Notes: generated by a model not told the origin, from the letters alone. A stretch of DNA of 64,000 nt from JADKBO01 sp965230345 (GCA_965230345.1 CBDDKR010000002.1:3038001-3102000); one strand, 5' to 3'. Counted from the stretch's first letter, positions 52,920-62,777 are shown. Program-made: numbers and translations.

Positions 52920-55637
52920 TTAATCGTAAACTATATTAATGAAACCTTGTAATGGTTCTCCATGTCTTATTTCATTATTTCCTTCTTGGATGAAAACGTC
53001 ACAAACATAATAATAGGTTCCTGCACTTACTTTACTTGAATTTGATTTTCCGTCCCAATTGAGCTCTGGATCCATGGTTTCGAAAACTAAATTTCCCCAT
53101 TCGTTGAATACTTTGAAATCAACTCGGCTGATAAAAAAGTTCTGTCGTGGAGTAAATAGGTCGTTGTTCCCATCACCGTTTGGAGTAAAAGTATTGGGTA
53201 AAATGTAAAATGGGCAATTATCAATGCATTCAGTTGAACTTAAAGCACTTTCATTACCCAAAGAATCAACAGCTGCCACGGCGTAACAACCCCTTACACT
53301 TATTTTGCTAGGTTGGTGATCCAATATTAAAGCTCCTTTATTGTCTTTTGTTGCAATTATTCTAAAGGTGGAATCGATATGCGGTTTGAAATAAATATTG
53401 AAGTATTCCGCATCTGTATTTGAACAATCCGATGCTAATGACCACCTTAATGTATTGAAAATGTCTTCGATATTTGTGAGTTGATCAATATCATTACAAT
53501 TATTACTCAATTCAATATCAGGGGTACATGGCGGTACATTATCAATGGGTAAAGCACAGCGCTCTTGAGAGTAATTACGAATAGGGTTTTCAATACCAGA
53601 AATGCCATAGGTTCCTATTGATTCTATTCTATAACAATATTCTTTCCCATTAGTAAGGTTGTTGTCTATATATTCTGTTGTGTTGCTTATATCAATAGAA
53701 TCCCATTGATTTGCATCATTTCGGCGATATATGATGTATTCATAATTTGACCAAGGAACATCTGCTTCCCATGATAAGTTATTGGTTTGATCTGATGGGG
53801 CAACTTCCAAGTATACGGTAGATGCCGTACTACTTTCTCCATAAGCTGAGCTAAAATTATTGTTGGTATAAAATACTATTTTGTATTCATGTGATTCAGA
53901 CATTGTATTTAGACCTATATCGAGGAAAATGGTATCCTGAAATGCAGAAATAGTATTAAATGTTCTAGATGATGCTGGAAGCAATTGAAAAGAATTTTCT
54001 GTGCTTGATTTTCGGTGGATTTCGGTTTTGTACGGTCCTGGATTAGCAAGTGTGTCTAAATCTTGAGGCAAAGGTTTAGACCATCGAATACGACAAGAGC
54101 CGATATTGGAATCTGTATCTATAATACTTGTCTTAGTAATGTAGGGAAGGTCACGTGAAACCACAATGCAAAATTCATTGGAAGGCAAGCTTTCAGTTCT
54201 GTTATAGATACTTCCTGTTGGGGTCTCCAATGCAAATTCACCTTGAATTCGATAACAATAGGTCACTCCATGAATTACATCTTCGTCAATATGAAAATAA
54301 CGATCTCCATCATTTTGGTTGGTTAAAAATACGATCTCATCATAGTCGTAATTTTCTAATCCAGTAGTACAACTATCAATGCCGCTAGGGTTGGATGAAA
54401 TCCTTCGCCAAATGCTAAATCCTTGAAAGTTTGGACTATTAGGTTCATCACATACATAAGGAAACAACCAATCCAATTCTAAGGCATCATTGGATGAGAT
54501 AACTTGCAAATCTTCTGGAGGTGGAGCGATTACCGTTATTCTTACAGTATGGAAAGTTGCCAATCCAGAGGTGTCAGCAAAATAGTTGTCCACGGCTCGA
54601 ATTACGATTTGATAAGGTTGAGGACTTACATGATCACAATTGGTTGCCCATACAAATTGAGCATCGTATGGAGGATCTAAAGCAATTCCGGTAGGAATAA
54701 ATTGAGCAGGTGGATCAAGTACTAAGGGACCACCAGTAATAGATGTTCTAACTTTTTGACCTGCATTTGGATCATCAATCTTGAAGTCTAAATTGACAGT
54801 ATCTCCAGCAATTACGCAAATTTCAGAAATTCCGCTAATGGTAGGAGGATCATTGCTGCATTTGACAATTCTGATTTGCATATCTCTAATGATGGAAGTA
54901 ATTAATACTCCTTTTCGATATTCCTTAACTAGTATGGCAATATTGTATTCTCCTTCTTGAGGAGGAGTTTTCCACACAAAGTCTCCAGTTACCGGATCGA
55001 GTGTAACCTTATTATTTGCACTTGGTAAGAGTTCATCAGGAAATTTGTAATCAGGAACAGACGTATTAACATCCATCAAAGGAGCAACAAGCTCGTATGC
55101 CAAACTATCTCCATCTATATCAAATGCATTTGGATTATGTCTATATGTTTCTCCAACACAAGCTACGTCAATGGGTGGTTGTAATAATACAGCTGAATTA
55201 TTGAATCCTTGAAACTGAGCGTTCAATAAGGTAAATGTTGTTGATAAGTAAAAAGGGACTTCTATAGAATTTGGATAGTTTACATTCAATATATTATCAA
55301 CCCTATTGGGATCTAAAAAGGCAATAGTATAGGTCCCTCTACCTGGGTAAGTATGTTGTCCGACATATTCATTTTTTTTAACATCATTACCTAATGGTTG
55401 ACCGTTGCCAATTCTATACAAAAATTGACTGGATCCATCTCCCCAGAATACTTCTAAACTATCTCGATCTACGGCTACACTGCTGGTCTTGGTATAAGTA
55501 GTAATGGTGACTTCAATAGTAAGGGCATCAATCTGTTTATATGTTATTTCGCCAGCACGATTATGTGTGGCGTAACTATTAATCGATTGAATCAGCAGCA
55601 AAATGGTTAGTATAAAATACTCTTTTTTTATGGACAC
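52920..55637 (-). CDS. gliding-motility-type (CHU_C, type B sorting) T9SS cargo protein
   Basis: 905 residues. Start GTG at 55637 (MSIKKEYFILTILLLIQSIN; no nearby ATG) with signal peptide to about SYA; mature protein begins THNRAGEITYKQ, a common opening of this class. PKD/Ig-like beta domains (~20-370, GDGSSQFLYRIG, GTYTIAFLDP), FN3-like modules (~375-800), and a type B C-terminal domain (~815-905): LPNTFTPNGDGNNDLFTP, VFNEWGNLVFET, NWDGKSNSSKVSAGTYYYV. Exported through T9SS and probably attached to the surface. No catalytic motif. Confidence 0.9.
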   Translation of the reverse strand: MSIKKEYFILTILLLIQSINSYATHNRAGEITYKQIDALTIEVTITTYTKTSSVAVDRDSLEVFWGDGSSQFLYRIGNGQPLGNDVKKNEYVGQHTYPGRGTYTIAFLDPNRVDNILNVNYPNSIEVPFYLSTTFTLLNAQFQGFNNSAVLLQPPIDVACVGETYRHNPNAFDIDGDSLAYELVAPLMDVNTSVPDYKFPDELLPSANNKVTLDPVTGDFVWKTPPQEGEYNIAILVKEYRKGVLITSIIRDMQIRIVKCSNDPPTISGISEICVIAGDTVNLDFKIDDPNAGQKVRTSITGGPLVLDPPAQFIPTGIALDPPYDAQFVWATNCDHVSPQPYQIVIRAVDNYFADTSGLATFHTVRITVIAPPPEDLQVISSNDALELDWLFPYVCDEPNSPNFQGFSIWRRISSNPSGIDSCTTGLENYDYDEIVFLTNQNDGDRYFHIDEDVIHGVTYCYRIQGEFALETPTGSIYNRTESLPSNEFCIVVSRDLPYITKTSIIDTDSNIGSCRIRWSKPLPQDLDTLANPGPYKTEIHRKSSTENSFQLLPASSRTFNTISAFQDTIFLDIGLNTMSESHEYKIVFYTNNNFSSAYGESSTASTVYLEVAPSDQTNNLSWEADVPWSNYEYIIYRRNDANQWDSIDISNTTEYIDNNLTNGKEYCYRIESIGTYGISGIENPIRNYSQERCALPIDNVPPCTPDIELSNNCNDIDQLTNIEDIFNTLRWSLASDCSNTDAEYFNIYFKPHIDSTFRIIATKDNKGALILDHQPSKISVRGCYAVAAVDSLGNESALSSTECIDNCPFYILPNTFTPNGDGNNDLFTPRQNFFISRVDFKVFNEWGNLVFETMDPELNWDGKSNSSKVSAGTYYYVCDVFIQEGNNEIRHGEPLQGFINIVYD

Positions 55638-55815
55638 TGTAGGATTTAATTCATTTACACTAAGTTACTAAATATATTTATTGTAACAACGTGATTTTGA
55701 ATAACAGTGTTTTGCTTTCGAAGCAATAAAGACAATTCCTCTATTTGTTCGCTTAAATTAGGTTTTTAAGATTGAACTTTTATTTACATTTTTGTGTGAT
55801 ACTTTAAATTTAGGC

Positions 55816-56136
55816 ATGAATCGAATAGATCAAATAAGAACACTTCTAGAAAATGATCCCAAGGATAGTTTTTTAAACTTTGCTCTTGCGAAGGAATACG
55901 AAAAATCAGAACAATGGGATGAAGTGATTCAACTTTACAAAGGAATAGTCCATAATGAACCGGATTATGTCGGAGTTTATTACCACTTGGCTGCAGCTTA
56001 TCATAAATTGGACTTACTTGATGAAGCGATGAAGACCTATGAAGACGGTATTCAAGTATCGAAAAAACTTACAGATTTTCATGCTATGAGTGAGTTGGCA
56101 AATGCCAAAAAGAATCTAGAAATGGAGATGTTATGA
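55816..56136 (+). CDS. small tetratricopeptide-repeat protein
   Basis: 106 residues from ATG 55816; the frame extends eight codons upstream only to a TTG. Two to three TPR helices pairs: SFLNFALAKEYEKSEQWDEV (~16-35), DYVGVYYHLAAAYHKLDLLD (~50-69), EAMKTYEDGIQVSKKL. A scaffold-type protein in the cytoplasm; partner unknown. It ends ATGATTTC, overlapping the lolD start by 4 nt, so translation is coupled to LolD; a role linked to the ABC transporter is possible. Confidence 0.8.
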   Translation: MNRIDQIRTLLENDPKDSFLNFALAKEYEKSEQWDEVIQLYKGIVHNEPDYVGVYYHLAAAYHKLDLLDEAMKTYEDGIQVSKKLTDFHAMSELANAKKNLEMEML

Positions 56137-56786
56137 TTTCGGTTGAAAAATTAAAGAAAAGTTATGGTGAATTAGAAGTACTTAAAGGAATAGATTTAAG
56201 TATTTCAGAGGGCGAAATTGTTTCTATTGTAGGTAAATCAGGTGCAGGTAAAAGTACTTTGTTGCACATCTTAGGAACCCTAGATCGTCCTGATTCAGGA
56301 ACGTATTATTTGGACGGAATGAATACATCAGATTTAGGTGAAAAAGAATTGGCAAAGATGCGTAACGATAAAATTGGATTTGTTTTCCAATTTCATCATT
56401 TGTTAAATGAGTTCACTGCTCTAGAAAATGTTTGTATTCCTGCCTATATTAAGGGGAGAGCAAAGTTAGAATGTGAGAAAAAAGCCAAAGAAATTCTGTC
56501 CTATCTAGGACTATCAGAAAGAATTGATCACAAGCCGAATCAATTGAGTGGAGGTGAACAACAACGTGTAGCATTTGCAAGGGCAATGATAAACGATCCA
56601 GCAGTTATTTTTGCAGATGAACCGACTGGGAACCTTGACAGTGAAATTTCCGCAGAATTACATGAATTGATATTTCAATTAAGAAAAGATTTTAACCAAA
56701 CTTTTGTCATTGTTACGCACAATAACGAACTGGCTTCACTCTCTGATCGAAGTATTCGAATGGAAAATGGATTGTTGGTAGACTAA
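56133..56786 (+). CDS. lolD: LolD-like ABC transporter ATP-binding protein
   Basis: 217 residues. Walker A GKSGAGKSTLLH (~34-45), Q-loop FVFQFHHLLNEF, signature LSGGEQQRVAFARAM (~139-153), Walker B AVIFADEPTGNLDS (~159-172) and H-loop VIVTHNNE. The spacing and QFHHLLNEFTALENV are characteristic of LolD/MacB-type ATPases that power lipoprotein release (LolCDE) or efflux with a MacB-like permease. The permease genes are not adjacent here, as often in Bacteroidota, so the partner is unproved. Confidence 0.9.
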   Translation: MISVEKLKKSYGELEVLKGIDLSISEGEIVSIVGKSGAGKSTLLHILGTLDRPDSGTYYLDGMNTSDLGEKELAKMRNDKIGFVFQFHHLLNEFTALENVCIPAYIKGRAKLECEKKAKEILSYLGLSERIDHKPNQLSGGEQQRVAFARAMINDPAVIFADEPTGNLDSEISAELHELIFQLRKDFNQTFVIVTHNNELASLSDRSIRMENGLLVD

Positions 56787-56826
56787 TTATTTGTATTCTT
56801 AAGATGTTGAGCATTTATATTTACAT

Positions 56827-56984
56827 AGAAGTGATTTGAAAACAGTGTTAAATAGCGGAATTAATTGCTTGGAAGTTAGATCAATCCGAAAATTCTATTG
56901 TATAGCCAAAGCTATGGAAATTAATTTTTAGGTATGTCTTGGATTTCAATGAGCATTAGGATTTAGGTTTTAAATCACTTCAAA
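56827..56984 (-). repeat. dispersed intergenic repeat, copy B
   Basis: About 158 bp, the reverse-strand counterpart of 28355-28523 (roughly 85-90% by eye over ~150 aligned bases, lacking the 10-bp insertion of copy A). The central hairpin is ATAGC-TTTG-GCTAT on the minus strand: the stem is unchanged relative to copy A while the loop differs. Lies in the 389-bp gap between lolD and the first CotH gene. Confidence 0.8.
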
Positions 56985-57105
56985 GAATCTTACCTATGAT
57001 TTAATGTGTCCCACAAATCGAAATTAATCATTAGATAGTATTTTTATTTATGCGTATACTCACATAAGTAAATCTTAATACGTACTACTAATTGTTAATT
57101 AGAAG

Positions 57106-57147
57106 GAATGGAGTTTTGTTTTCTAAAATTCGCATTCTATTCCTTTT
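57106..57147 (+). terminator. hairpin with T-tract before the CotH genes
   Basis: GAATGGAGTTTT (57106-57117) pairs with AAAATTCGCATTC (57125-57137): about 12 bp with one bulge, 7-nt loop; TATTCCTTTTT follows. It may end read-through from lolD 320 bp upstream or act as an attenuator in the leader of the gene starting at 57176. Confidence 0.4.
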
Positions 57148-57175
57148 TAATTTGTAATCGTTTAAACATAGATAA

Positions 57176-60100
57176 ATGAAGAAAGTATTAGGCATAGCGG
57201 CTTGTCTTTTGGCTATGATGGTTTCACATGCGCAAGTAGTAATAAATGAATACTCAGCCTCCAATTTACATCAGTTTAAGGATAGTTTCGGAAGAACGGA
57301 AGATTGGATAGAGCTTTATAATAGTGGAAATACTCCATTAGATATAAGTGGATGGCATCTTTCTGATAAAACACATAAACCTGAGAAATGGGACATTCCT
57401 GAGGGGACAATAATACAACCTCAGCAATTCATTACCTTTTTGTGCTCTGGACGAGATGGAAAGTTCAATGGAGAGTATCACACTAACTTTAAGTTTGCCC
57501 AGACCAAAATGAACGAAGTTGTTTTGTTGTCTAATACAGATGGTAATGTTATAGAAGAATTTCCATTGGCAATTACATTGGTAGAGCATTCAAGATGTAG
57601 AAGTCAAGATGGGGGAGGAGAATGGAAGATTTGTACTAATCCTTCTTTTGGCTCATCTAATAATAGTACAAACCAATTTGATAGATACACAGTTGCTCCA
57701 GAAATATTGTTAGATGCTGGATACTATAGTGGTGAACAAACGGTTGAAATCAAAAGCAACGATTCTGAAGGTGTTGTTCGATATACAACAGATGGTCTGA
57801 ATCCAACGGAAAATTCCCCGATATATACCGATCCTATCGTAATTAGTGAGACTACAGTAATCAAAGCAAAGTCTTTCAGCTCGAATACTTCCATTTTGGA
57901 TGGTAAAATGGATTTCCACACTTTTTTTATTGATGAAGATTATTCATTGGCTGTATTTTCTGTGGCGGCAGATTCAGTGATTGAATTGGCGAATGGCAAT
58001 GGTGAAATTATTCCTATCGGTTCCATCGAATACTTCGATCTAAATAAGGAGTTGAAAGCTACATCTTTTGGTAGCTTGAATCGACATGGTCAAGACTCAT
58101 GGGTATTGCCGCATAGAAGTCTTGATTGGGTGTCTAGAGATGAAATGGGATATTCTAAAGCTGTTTCTGCTCCTATATTTTCTTATTCGCAAAGAGATGA
58201 ATACCAAAAGTTTATGTTTAGAAATTCAGGAGATGATAACTATCCTGCCATAGATGATGAAGATCATGAAGGAAGTACCCACATAAGGGATGAATACGTA
58301 CAAACGCTTTCACATGACGCCGGAATGGAATTGGACCTTAGGGCTGTCGAACGAGTTGTTTTGTTTTTGAATGGAAAATACTGGGGAGTATACGGTATGA
58401 GAGAAAGACCTGTCGATCATGATTATACCAAGGAGTATTACGATCAAGGAAAGTATGAGATCCAATATTTATCTACTTGGAATGAAACTACAATCGAATA
58501 TGGTGGAGACAAAGCTCAAACCGAATGGATTGGGTTAAGAGATTTTGTTTTGAATAATGACATGTCTACTACGGATAATTATAAAATAGTAACGGATAGC
58601 CTGAATGTTTTAAGTTTGATTGATTATATGCTAGTGAATCTAACGGTGGTCGCTTCAGATTGGTTGAACTATAATACAGGTTGGTGGAGAGGATTAAATG
58701 AAGATGGAGGTCATAAAAAGTGGGGTTATATACTGTGGGATTTGGACGCCACATTTGATTACTATATTAACTATAGCGGAGTGCCAAATACGAATCCTGA
58801 TGCAGATCCATGTGATTTAAATCAAATTGCCGAGTTTATGAATGAATTTTTCTTTTTCGCAGAAGATGTTGGACAACATGAGAAAATATTTCTTAAGCTT
58901 CTCAATGAAAATGCAGATTTCAAACAGCTGTATTATTCTCGATATGCGGATATGATGAATACTACATACAGCTGTGAAAATATGATTTCTACCTTAGATA
59001 GTATGTTGGCGACAATTGAACCTGAGATGCCTAGACAAATTGACCGCTGGGGCGGAACTATGGATGAGTGGAAAGGCAATGTTCAAAAGTTGAAAAACTT
59101 CATCAACCAACGCTGCGAATTATTGGATGATGGGATGTTGGAATGTTATGAAGAGCTTTCAGGCCCTTATAATGTCGTTATCGAAACTGAGCCAAAGAAT
59201 ATTGGATCAGTAAAGCTAAATACTATAGATCTCAATCAGTTGCCGTTCAGTGGAGAGTACTTCGGTGGTATGAAAAATTGGGTGGATGCCTCAGTCATAG
59301 AATCAAAAATCGATGAATATCAATTCAGTCATTGGAAGAATAAAACAGGGATGACGAATTTAAATGACTCACTAAAACATAGAACGACATTTGAAATCAA
59401 CGGAACAGATACATTGATTGCAGTATTTAAATTACGTGATGGTTCTATTGATCCGAAAGACATTGTTATTAATGAATTGATAGCTTCTAGTGACTCCTTA
59501 AGCATGATTTCTGACCCAGCAGGTGAATACGATGATTGGATAGAATTGTACAACAATACGCCCAATGATGTCGATTTGTCTGGGGCTTATTTGTCTGATG
59601 ATGAAAATAATCTTAAGAAATGGGAGTTTCCTGCTGGTACGACGATTGAATCTCATGGATATTTGATTGTATGGGCAGATGATGATGAAGGTCAAAATGG
59701 GTTACACGCAAATTTCAAACTAAGTAAAAAAGGAGAGAGCATATTCTTATCGGATGTAGATACCATGGTTATTGATCAGGTAGAATTCGAAGAACAACAA
59801 AAGAATGTTGCATACGCCCGTAACCCAAATGGAACTGGAAATTTCGTATTCCAAAAGCCTACATTTAATGAAAATAATGAGGTAAATACATCTACCGTGA
59901 ATCCTGAATTACTTGAATCTGTGAAGATCTATCCAAATCCAACTTATGGAATTTTTAATCTTGATTTCAAGGTTGGAAAAAAGTCTGATTTAAGTGTTTC
60001 CATTATGGATGTAACGGGCAAAGAAGTCCTTAGTCTAATAGATGGTAGTAATGCTTATGGGGTAGGACAACACCAGCTCAGCTTTAATTTATCTGAATAC

Positions 60101-60184
60101 AGTCTTCTTCCAGGTACTTATTGGGTGAGTATAAAATCTGCTGAAGTAAATAGTGTGAAAAAACTAATATTAATTAATAAATAG
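57176..60184 (+). CDS. CotH-kinase / lamin-tail-domain T9SS type A protein (first of tandem pair)
   Basis: 1002 residues. Signal peptide to about SHAQ (20); lamin-tail (LTD) domain ~22-140 (VVINEYSAS, DWIELYNSGNTPLDISGWHL); chitobiase/hexosaminidase C-terminal-like domain ~165-235 (RYTTDGLNPTENSPIYTDPI); CotH domain ~310-620 (FRNSGDDNYPAIDDEDHEG, VLFLNGKYWGVYGMRERP, YILWDLDATFDYY); second LTD ~755-880; type A sorting domain ~920-1002 (KIYPNPTYGIFNLDF). CotH-family proteins are atypical protein kinases in Bacillus spores; secreted Bacteroidota homologues have no proven substrate. The next gene starts 7 nt downstream and shares the LTD-sorting tail. Confidence 0.9.
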   Translation: MKKVLGIAACLLAMMVSHAQVVINEYSASNLHQFKDSFGRTEDWIELYNSGNTPLDISGWHLSDKTHKPEKWDIPEGTIIQPQQFITFLCSGRDGKFNGEYHTNFKFAQTKMNEVVLLSNTDGNVIEEFPLAITLVEHSRCRSQDGGGEWKICTNPSFGSSNNSTNQFDRYTVAPEILLDAGYYSGEQTVEIKSNDSEGVVRYTTDGLNPTENSPIYTDPIVISETTVIKAKSFSSNTSILDGKMDFHTFFIDEDYSLAVFSVAADSVIELANGNGEIIPIGSIEYFDLNKELKATSFGSLNRHGQDSWVLPHRSLDWVSRDEMGYSKAVSAPIFSYSQRDEYQKFMFRNSGDDNYPAIDDEDHEGSTHIRDEYVQTLSHDAGMELDLRAVERVVLFLNGKYWGVYGMRERPVDHDYTKEYYDQGKYEIQYLSTWNETTIEYGGDKAQTEWIGLRDFVLNNDMSTTDNYKIVTDSLNVLSLIDYMLVNLTVVASDWLNYNTGWWRGLNEDGGHKKWGYILWDLDATFDYYINYSGVPNTNPDADPCDLNQIAEFMNEFFFFAEDVGQHEKIFLKLLNENADFKQLYYSRYADMMNTTYSCENMISTLDSMLATIEPEMPRQIDRWGGTMDEWKGNVQKLKNFINQRCELLDDGMLECYEELSGPYNVVIETEPKNIGSVKLNTIDLNQLPFSGEYFGGMKNWVDASVIESKIDEYQFSHWKNKTGMTNLNDSLKHRTTFEINGTDTLIAVFKLRDGSIDPKDIVINELIASSDSLSMISDPAGEYDDWIELYNNTPNDVDLSGAYLSDDENNLKKWEFPAGTTIESHGYLIVWADDDEGQNGLHANFKLSKKGESIFLSDVDTMVIDQVEFEEQQKNVAYARNPNGTGNFVFQKPTFNENNEVNTSTVNPELLESVKIYPNPTYGIFNLDFKVGKKSDLSVSIMDVTGKEVLSLIDGSNAYGVGQHQLSFNLSEYSLLPGTYWVSIKSAEVNSVKKLILINK

Positions 60185-60191
60185 AATTTAA

Positions 60192-62399
60192 ATGCGGTAT
60201 ATAATAATATTCTCACTTTGCTATGTTAATCTTTTTGGGCAGGGAAGCTCGATTTTCAATACAACTAAAGTTCATGAAGTTAAGATTAGTATTGAAGGAG
60301 ATGATTTTTGGCAAAGGTTAACAGATAACTACGATTCGGGACAAACAGTTATGCCTCCAGATGTGCCTTACTTGATGGGGAATGTAGAGATAGATGGAGA
60401 AGTTGTAGATTCTATTGGCATTAGGTTGAAAGGGTTTTCTTCGTATTGGGGAGCAACTCAAAAGAAGTCCATAAAGCTTGATTTTAACGAATACGTAAAA
60501 GGGAGAAAGTTTAATGGTCTTAAAAAATTGAATTTACACAATGGTGAAGGTGATCCAGCAATCCAACGTGACATTATTTGTTATGAATTGTTTAGAAATG
60601 CTGGCATTAGTGCTCCTAGGACTTCATATACAAAGGTATATTTTAATGATACCTATTGGGGATTATACCTTGTTGTAGAACAAGTGGATAAGACTTTTCT
60701 TAAGCAACATTTATCTACTAATAAGGGGAACCTGTTTAAGAATATGGGGAATTCAGATCTATCTTGGTTGGGACAGGATACGTCCTTGTATCAAGAAACC
60801 TTTGAACTTAAAACAGATGATAATGCAGAGGCGTGGAAAGATTTTGTCCATTTTGTAGAAATAATTAATCAAACATCTGATGAAGAATTTGAACAAAAGA
60901 TTGATTCGATATTTGATGTAGATCGATATTTAAAAGTATTGGCTATAGATGTAGCTACGAACAATTGGGATTCATACATCGAGCATGGGAGAAACTTTTA
61001 TATATATCAACATCCAGACACGAAAAAGTTCATGTGGATTCCTTGGGATTATAATCTGGCGCTTGGTGGAAATTTTAGTGGTATTGGAGGGCCGGGAGTA
61101 AGGAAGGCTCGAAGAAAACTAATGTCCTTAAATATTAATAGTTCAAGGAATGATACTTGTGCCACTGTCCTCAATGGGAGTTGTCCATATCCTCAAGGTG
61201 ACAGTATATTCCAATTGGTGATTGCCCAAGACGAATTTTGTTGTAATAACGAATGGGATGATGTTTGTCAGAATCTTTATGACCAGATTTATAGTGGTGG
61301 GAGTAATCCTCCTCCAAGTGGTCAAATTCATTTTCCAGTAGATATGAGTGTTTCACCTAAGGTGTTAATTAAGAGGTTGATGGATGTTCCAAGTTTTAAG
61401 GACAAATACTTAGATCATTGGTGTGACTTGATTGATGGAAATTTCTCTTCGGAACGAATATTTCCGGACATAGACAAAAGGGGAGAAGCTATTGGTGAGT
61501 TTGTGAAAACTGATCCTAATTATCTATTTAAATATGAGAATTTTGAAGAAGATTTGGACCAAGGAAATAATTATATTCCTGGATTGAAAAAAATCATTCA
61601 ATTGCGAATTGATACCACTAGAACACAACTAGAAGAATTGTATTCATGCAACGGGAGTAACGATATAGAAAAGGGCGATTTAGTAATTAATGAAATTGTG
61701 GCTTCAAACGATAGCCTTTCACAAATATTTGATTCGAATGGTGAGTATGAGGATTGGATAGAGTTGTTCAATAACACTGATGAAGAAATAGATTTAAGTG
61801 AGTGTTTCTTAAGCGATGATTATTCATTACCTAAAAAGTGGGAATTCCCGGATGAATCAAAAATATCACCTGGCGGGTACTTAATCGTTTGGGCTGATAA
61901 AGATGAAGATCAAGATGGTTTGCATAGTAATTTTAAACTGAAAAAATCTGGAGAACAGTTGGTCCTGAGTTATTGGAATAACTTATTGGATAGTATTTCT
62001 TTTGGTGAGCAATCCACCAATGTTTCTTTAGCACGTAGACCCAATGGTACAGGTGATTTCGTAAAACAAGCATCTACTTTTAATCAAAACAATGATATCG
62101 TTTCATCTACCGATGATATAATTAGTGGTAGTGGTGCTTTAAATGTATATCCGAATCCAACTTCTGGCATTATTCAAATAGAATTTAAATCGAGAAAAGA
62201 TGTTGAACTAAAATTTGATTTATTGGATTCGTATGGTCGTTTGAATAGCGAGCTGTCCTTAAGTAATAATCGGTTTTCATCTGGCTACCATTCTTTAACG
62301 TTCGACTTGAAAAGATATAATATACCTTCTGGAGTGTACTTTTTGAGAGTTAGAAGTGCTGATACTCAATGGATCGAAAAATTCATTGTTACAGAGTAA
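60192..62399 (+). CDS. CotH-kinase / lamin-tail-domain T9SS type A protein (second of tandem pair)
   Basis: 735 residues. Short signal peptide (to about FGQG); CotH domain ~25-460: IRLKGFSSYWGATQKKSIKL, LNLHNGEGDPAIQRDIICYE, VYFNDTYWGLYLVVEQVD, WDSYIEHGRNFYIYQ and FMWIPWDYNLALGG, a fuller match to CotH than the upstream paralogue; a Cys-rich insert (CPYPQGDSIF, FCCNNEWDDVC) at ~325-360; LTD domain ~500-630 (LVINEIVASNDSL, YEDWIELFNNTDEEIDLS); type A sorting domain ~655-735 (NVYPNPTSGIIQIEF). Begins 7 nt after the first gene; certainly one operon. Function of secreted CotH proteins is not established. Confidence 0.9.
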   Translation: MRYIIIFSLCYVNLFGQGSSIFNTTKVHEVKISIEGDDFWQRLTDNYDSGQTVMPPDVPYLMGNVEIDGEVVDSIGIRLKGFSSYWGATQKKSIKLDFNEYVKGRKFNGLKKLNLHNGEGDPAIQRDIICYELFRNAGISAPRTSYTKVYFNDTYWGLYLVVEQVDKTFLKQHLSTNKGNLFKNMGNSDLSWLGQDTSLYQETFELKTDDNAEAWKDFVHFVEIINQTSDEEFEQKIDSIFDVDRYLKVLAIDVATNNWDSYIEHGRNFYIYQHPDTKKFMWIPWDYNLALGGNFSGIGGPGVRKARRKLMSLNINSSRNDTCATVLNGSCPYPQGDSIFQLVIAQDEFCCNNEWDDVCQNLYDQIYSGGSNPPPSGQIHFPVDMSVSPKVLIKRLMDVPSFKDKYLDHWCDLIDGNFSSERIFPDIDKRGEAIGEFVKTDPNYLFKYENFEEDLDQGNNYIPGLKKIIQLRIDTTRTQLEELYSCNGSNDIEKGDLVINEIVASNDSLSQIFDSNGEYEDWIELFNNTDEEIDLSECFLSDDYSLPKKWEFPDESKISPGGYLIVWADKDEDQDGLHSNFKLKKSGEQLVLSYWNNLLDSISFGEQSTNVSLARRPNGTGDFVKQASTFNQNNDIVSSTDDIISGSGALNVYPNPTSGIIQIEFKSRKDVELKFDLLDSYGRLNSELSLSNNRFSSGYHSLTFDLKRYNIPSGVYFLRVRSADTQWIEKFIVTE

Positions 62400-62527
62400 A
62401 AAAGATGTAATTCGTGATAAAAATGCCTCATTAGTTAAATGAAGTAATTTAAGAATATATTATAATACTTTGAATATGAATTGTTTGAGATATTCTGCTG
62501 AAAAAAGTTCAAAAAAAAGTTCAAAAT

Positions 62528-62560
62528 TTTGGTAATTAGTGCATTGTTTCTCTATCTTTG
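62528..62560 (+). promoter_or_regulatory. promoter of the tRNA-Ser/tRNA-Pro unit
   Basis: TTTG (62528-62531), 21 nt, TATCTTTG (62553-62560): full matches to both elements. Directly upstream, 62501-62526 is two tandem copies of an A-tract unit (AAAAAAGTTC), resembling an UP element of a strong stable-RNA promoter. Confidence 0.7.
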
Positions 62561-62598
62561 CAGTCGCTTATAAAGGAGAAGTTCTTTAATGCAATTTT

Positions 62599-62687
62599 GG
62601 AGGTGTGGGTGAGTGGCTTAAACCAACGGTTTGCTAAATCGTCGTACTTGGAAACAGGTACCGGGGGTTCGAATCCCTCCGCCTCCG
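62599..62687 (+). tRNA. tRNA-Ser (anticodon GCT)
   Basis: 89 nt class II tRNA. Acceptor GGAGGTG/CGCCTCC with G73, anticodon loop TTGCTAA, long variable arm TACTTG-GAAA-CAGGTA, T arm GGGGGTTCGAATCCCTC. CCA is not encoded. Reads serine AGC/AGU codons. Followed 14 bp later by tRNA-Pro. Confidence 0.95.
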
Positions 62688-62701
62688 CACAAAGATATTT
62701 T

Positions 62702-62776
62702 CGGGGCGTAGCGCAGTCCGGTTAGCGCACCTGCTTTGGGAGCAGGGGGTCGCAGGTTCGAATCCTGCCGCCCCGA
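62702..62776 (+). tRNA. tRNA-Pro (anticodon TGG)
   Basis: 75 nt, acceptor CGGGGCG/CGCCCCG with A73, anticodon stem CTGCT/AGCAG around TTTGGGA (anticodon TGG), T arm GCAGG/CCTGC. CCA not encoded. Co-transcribed with tRNA-Ser and followed at once by a strong terminator. Confidence 0.95.
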
Positions 62777-62777
62777 C

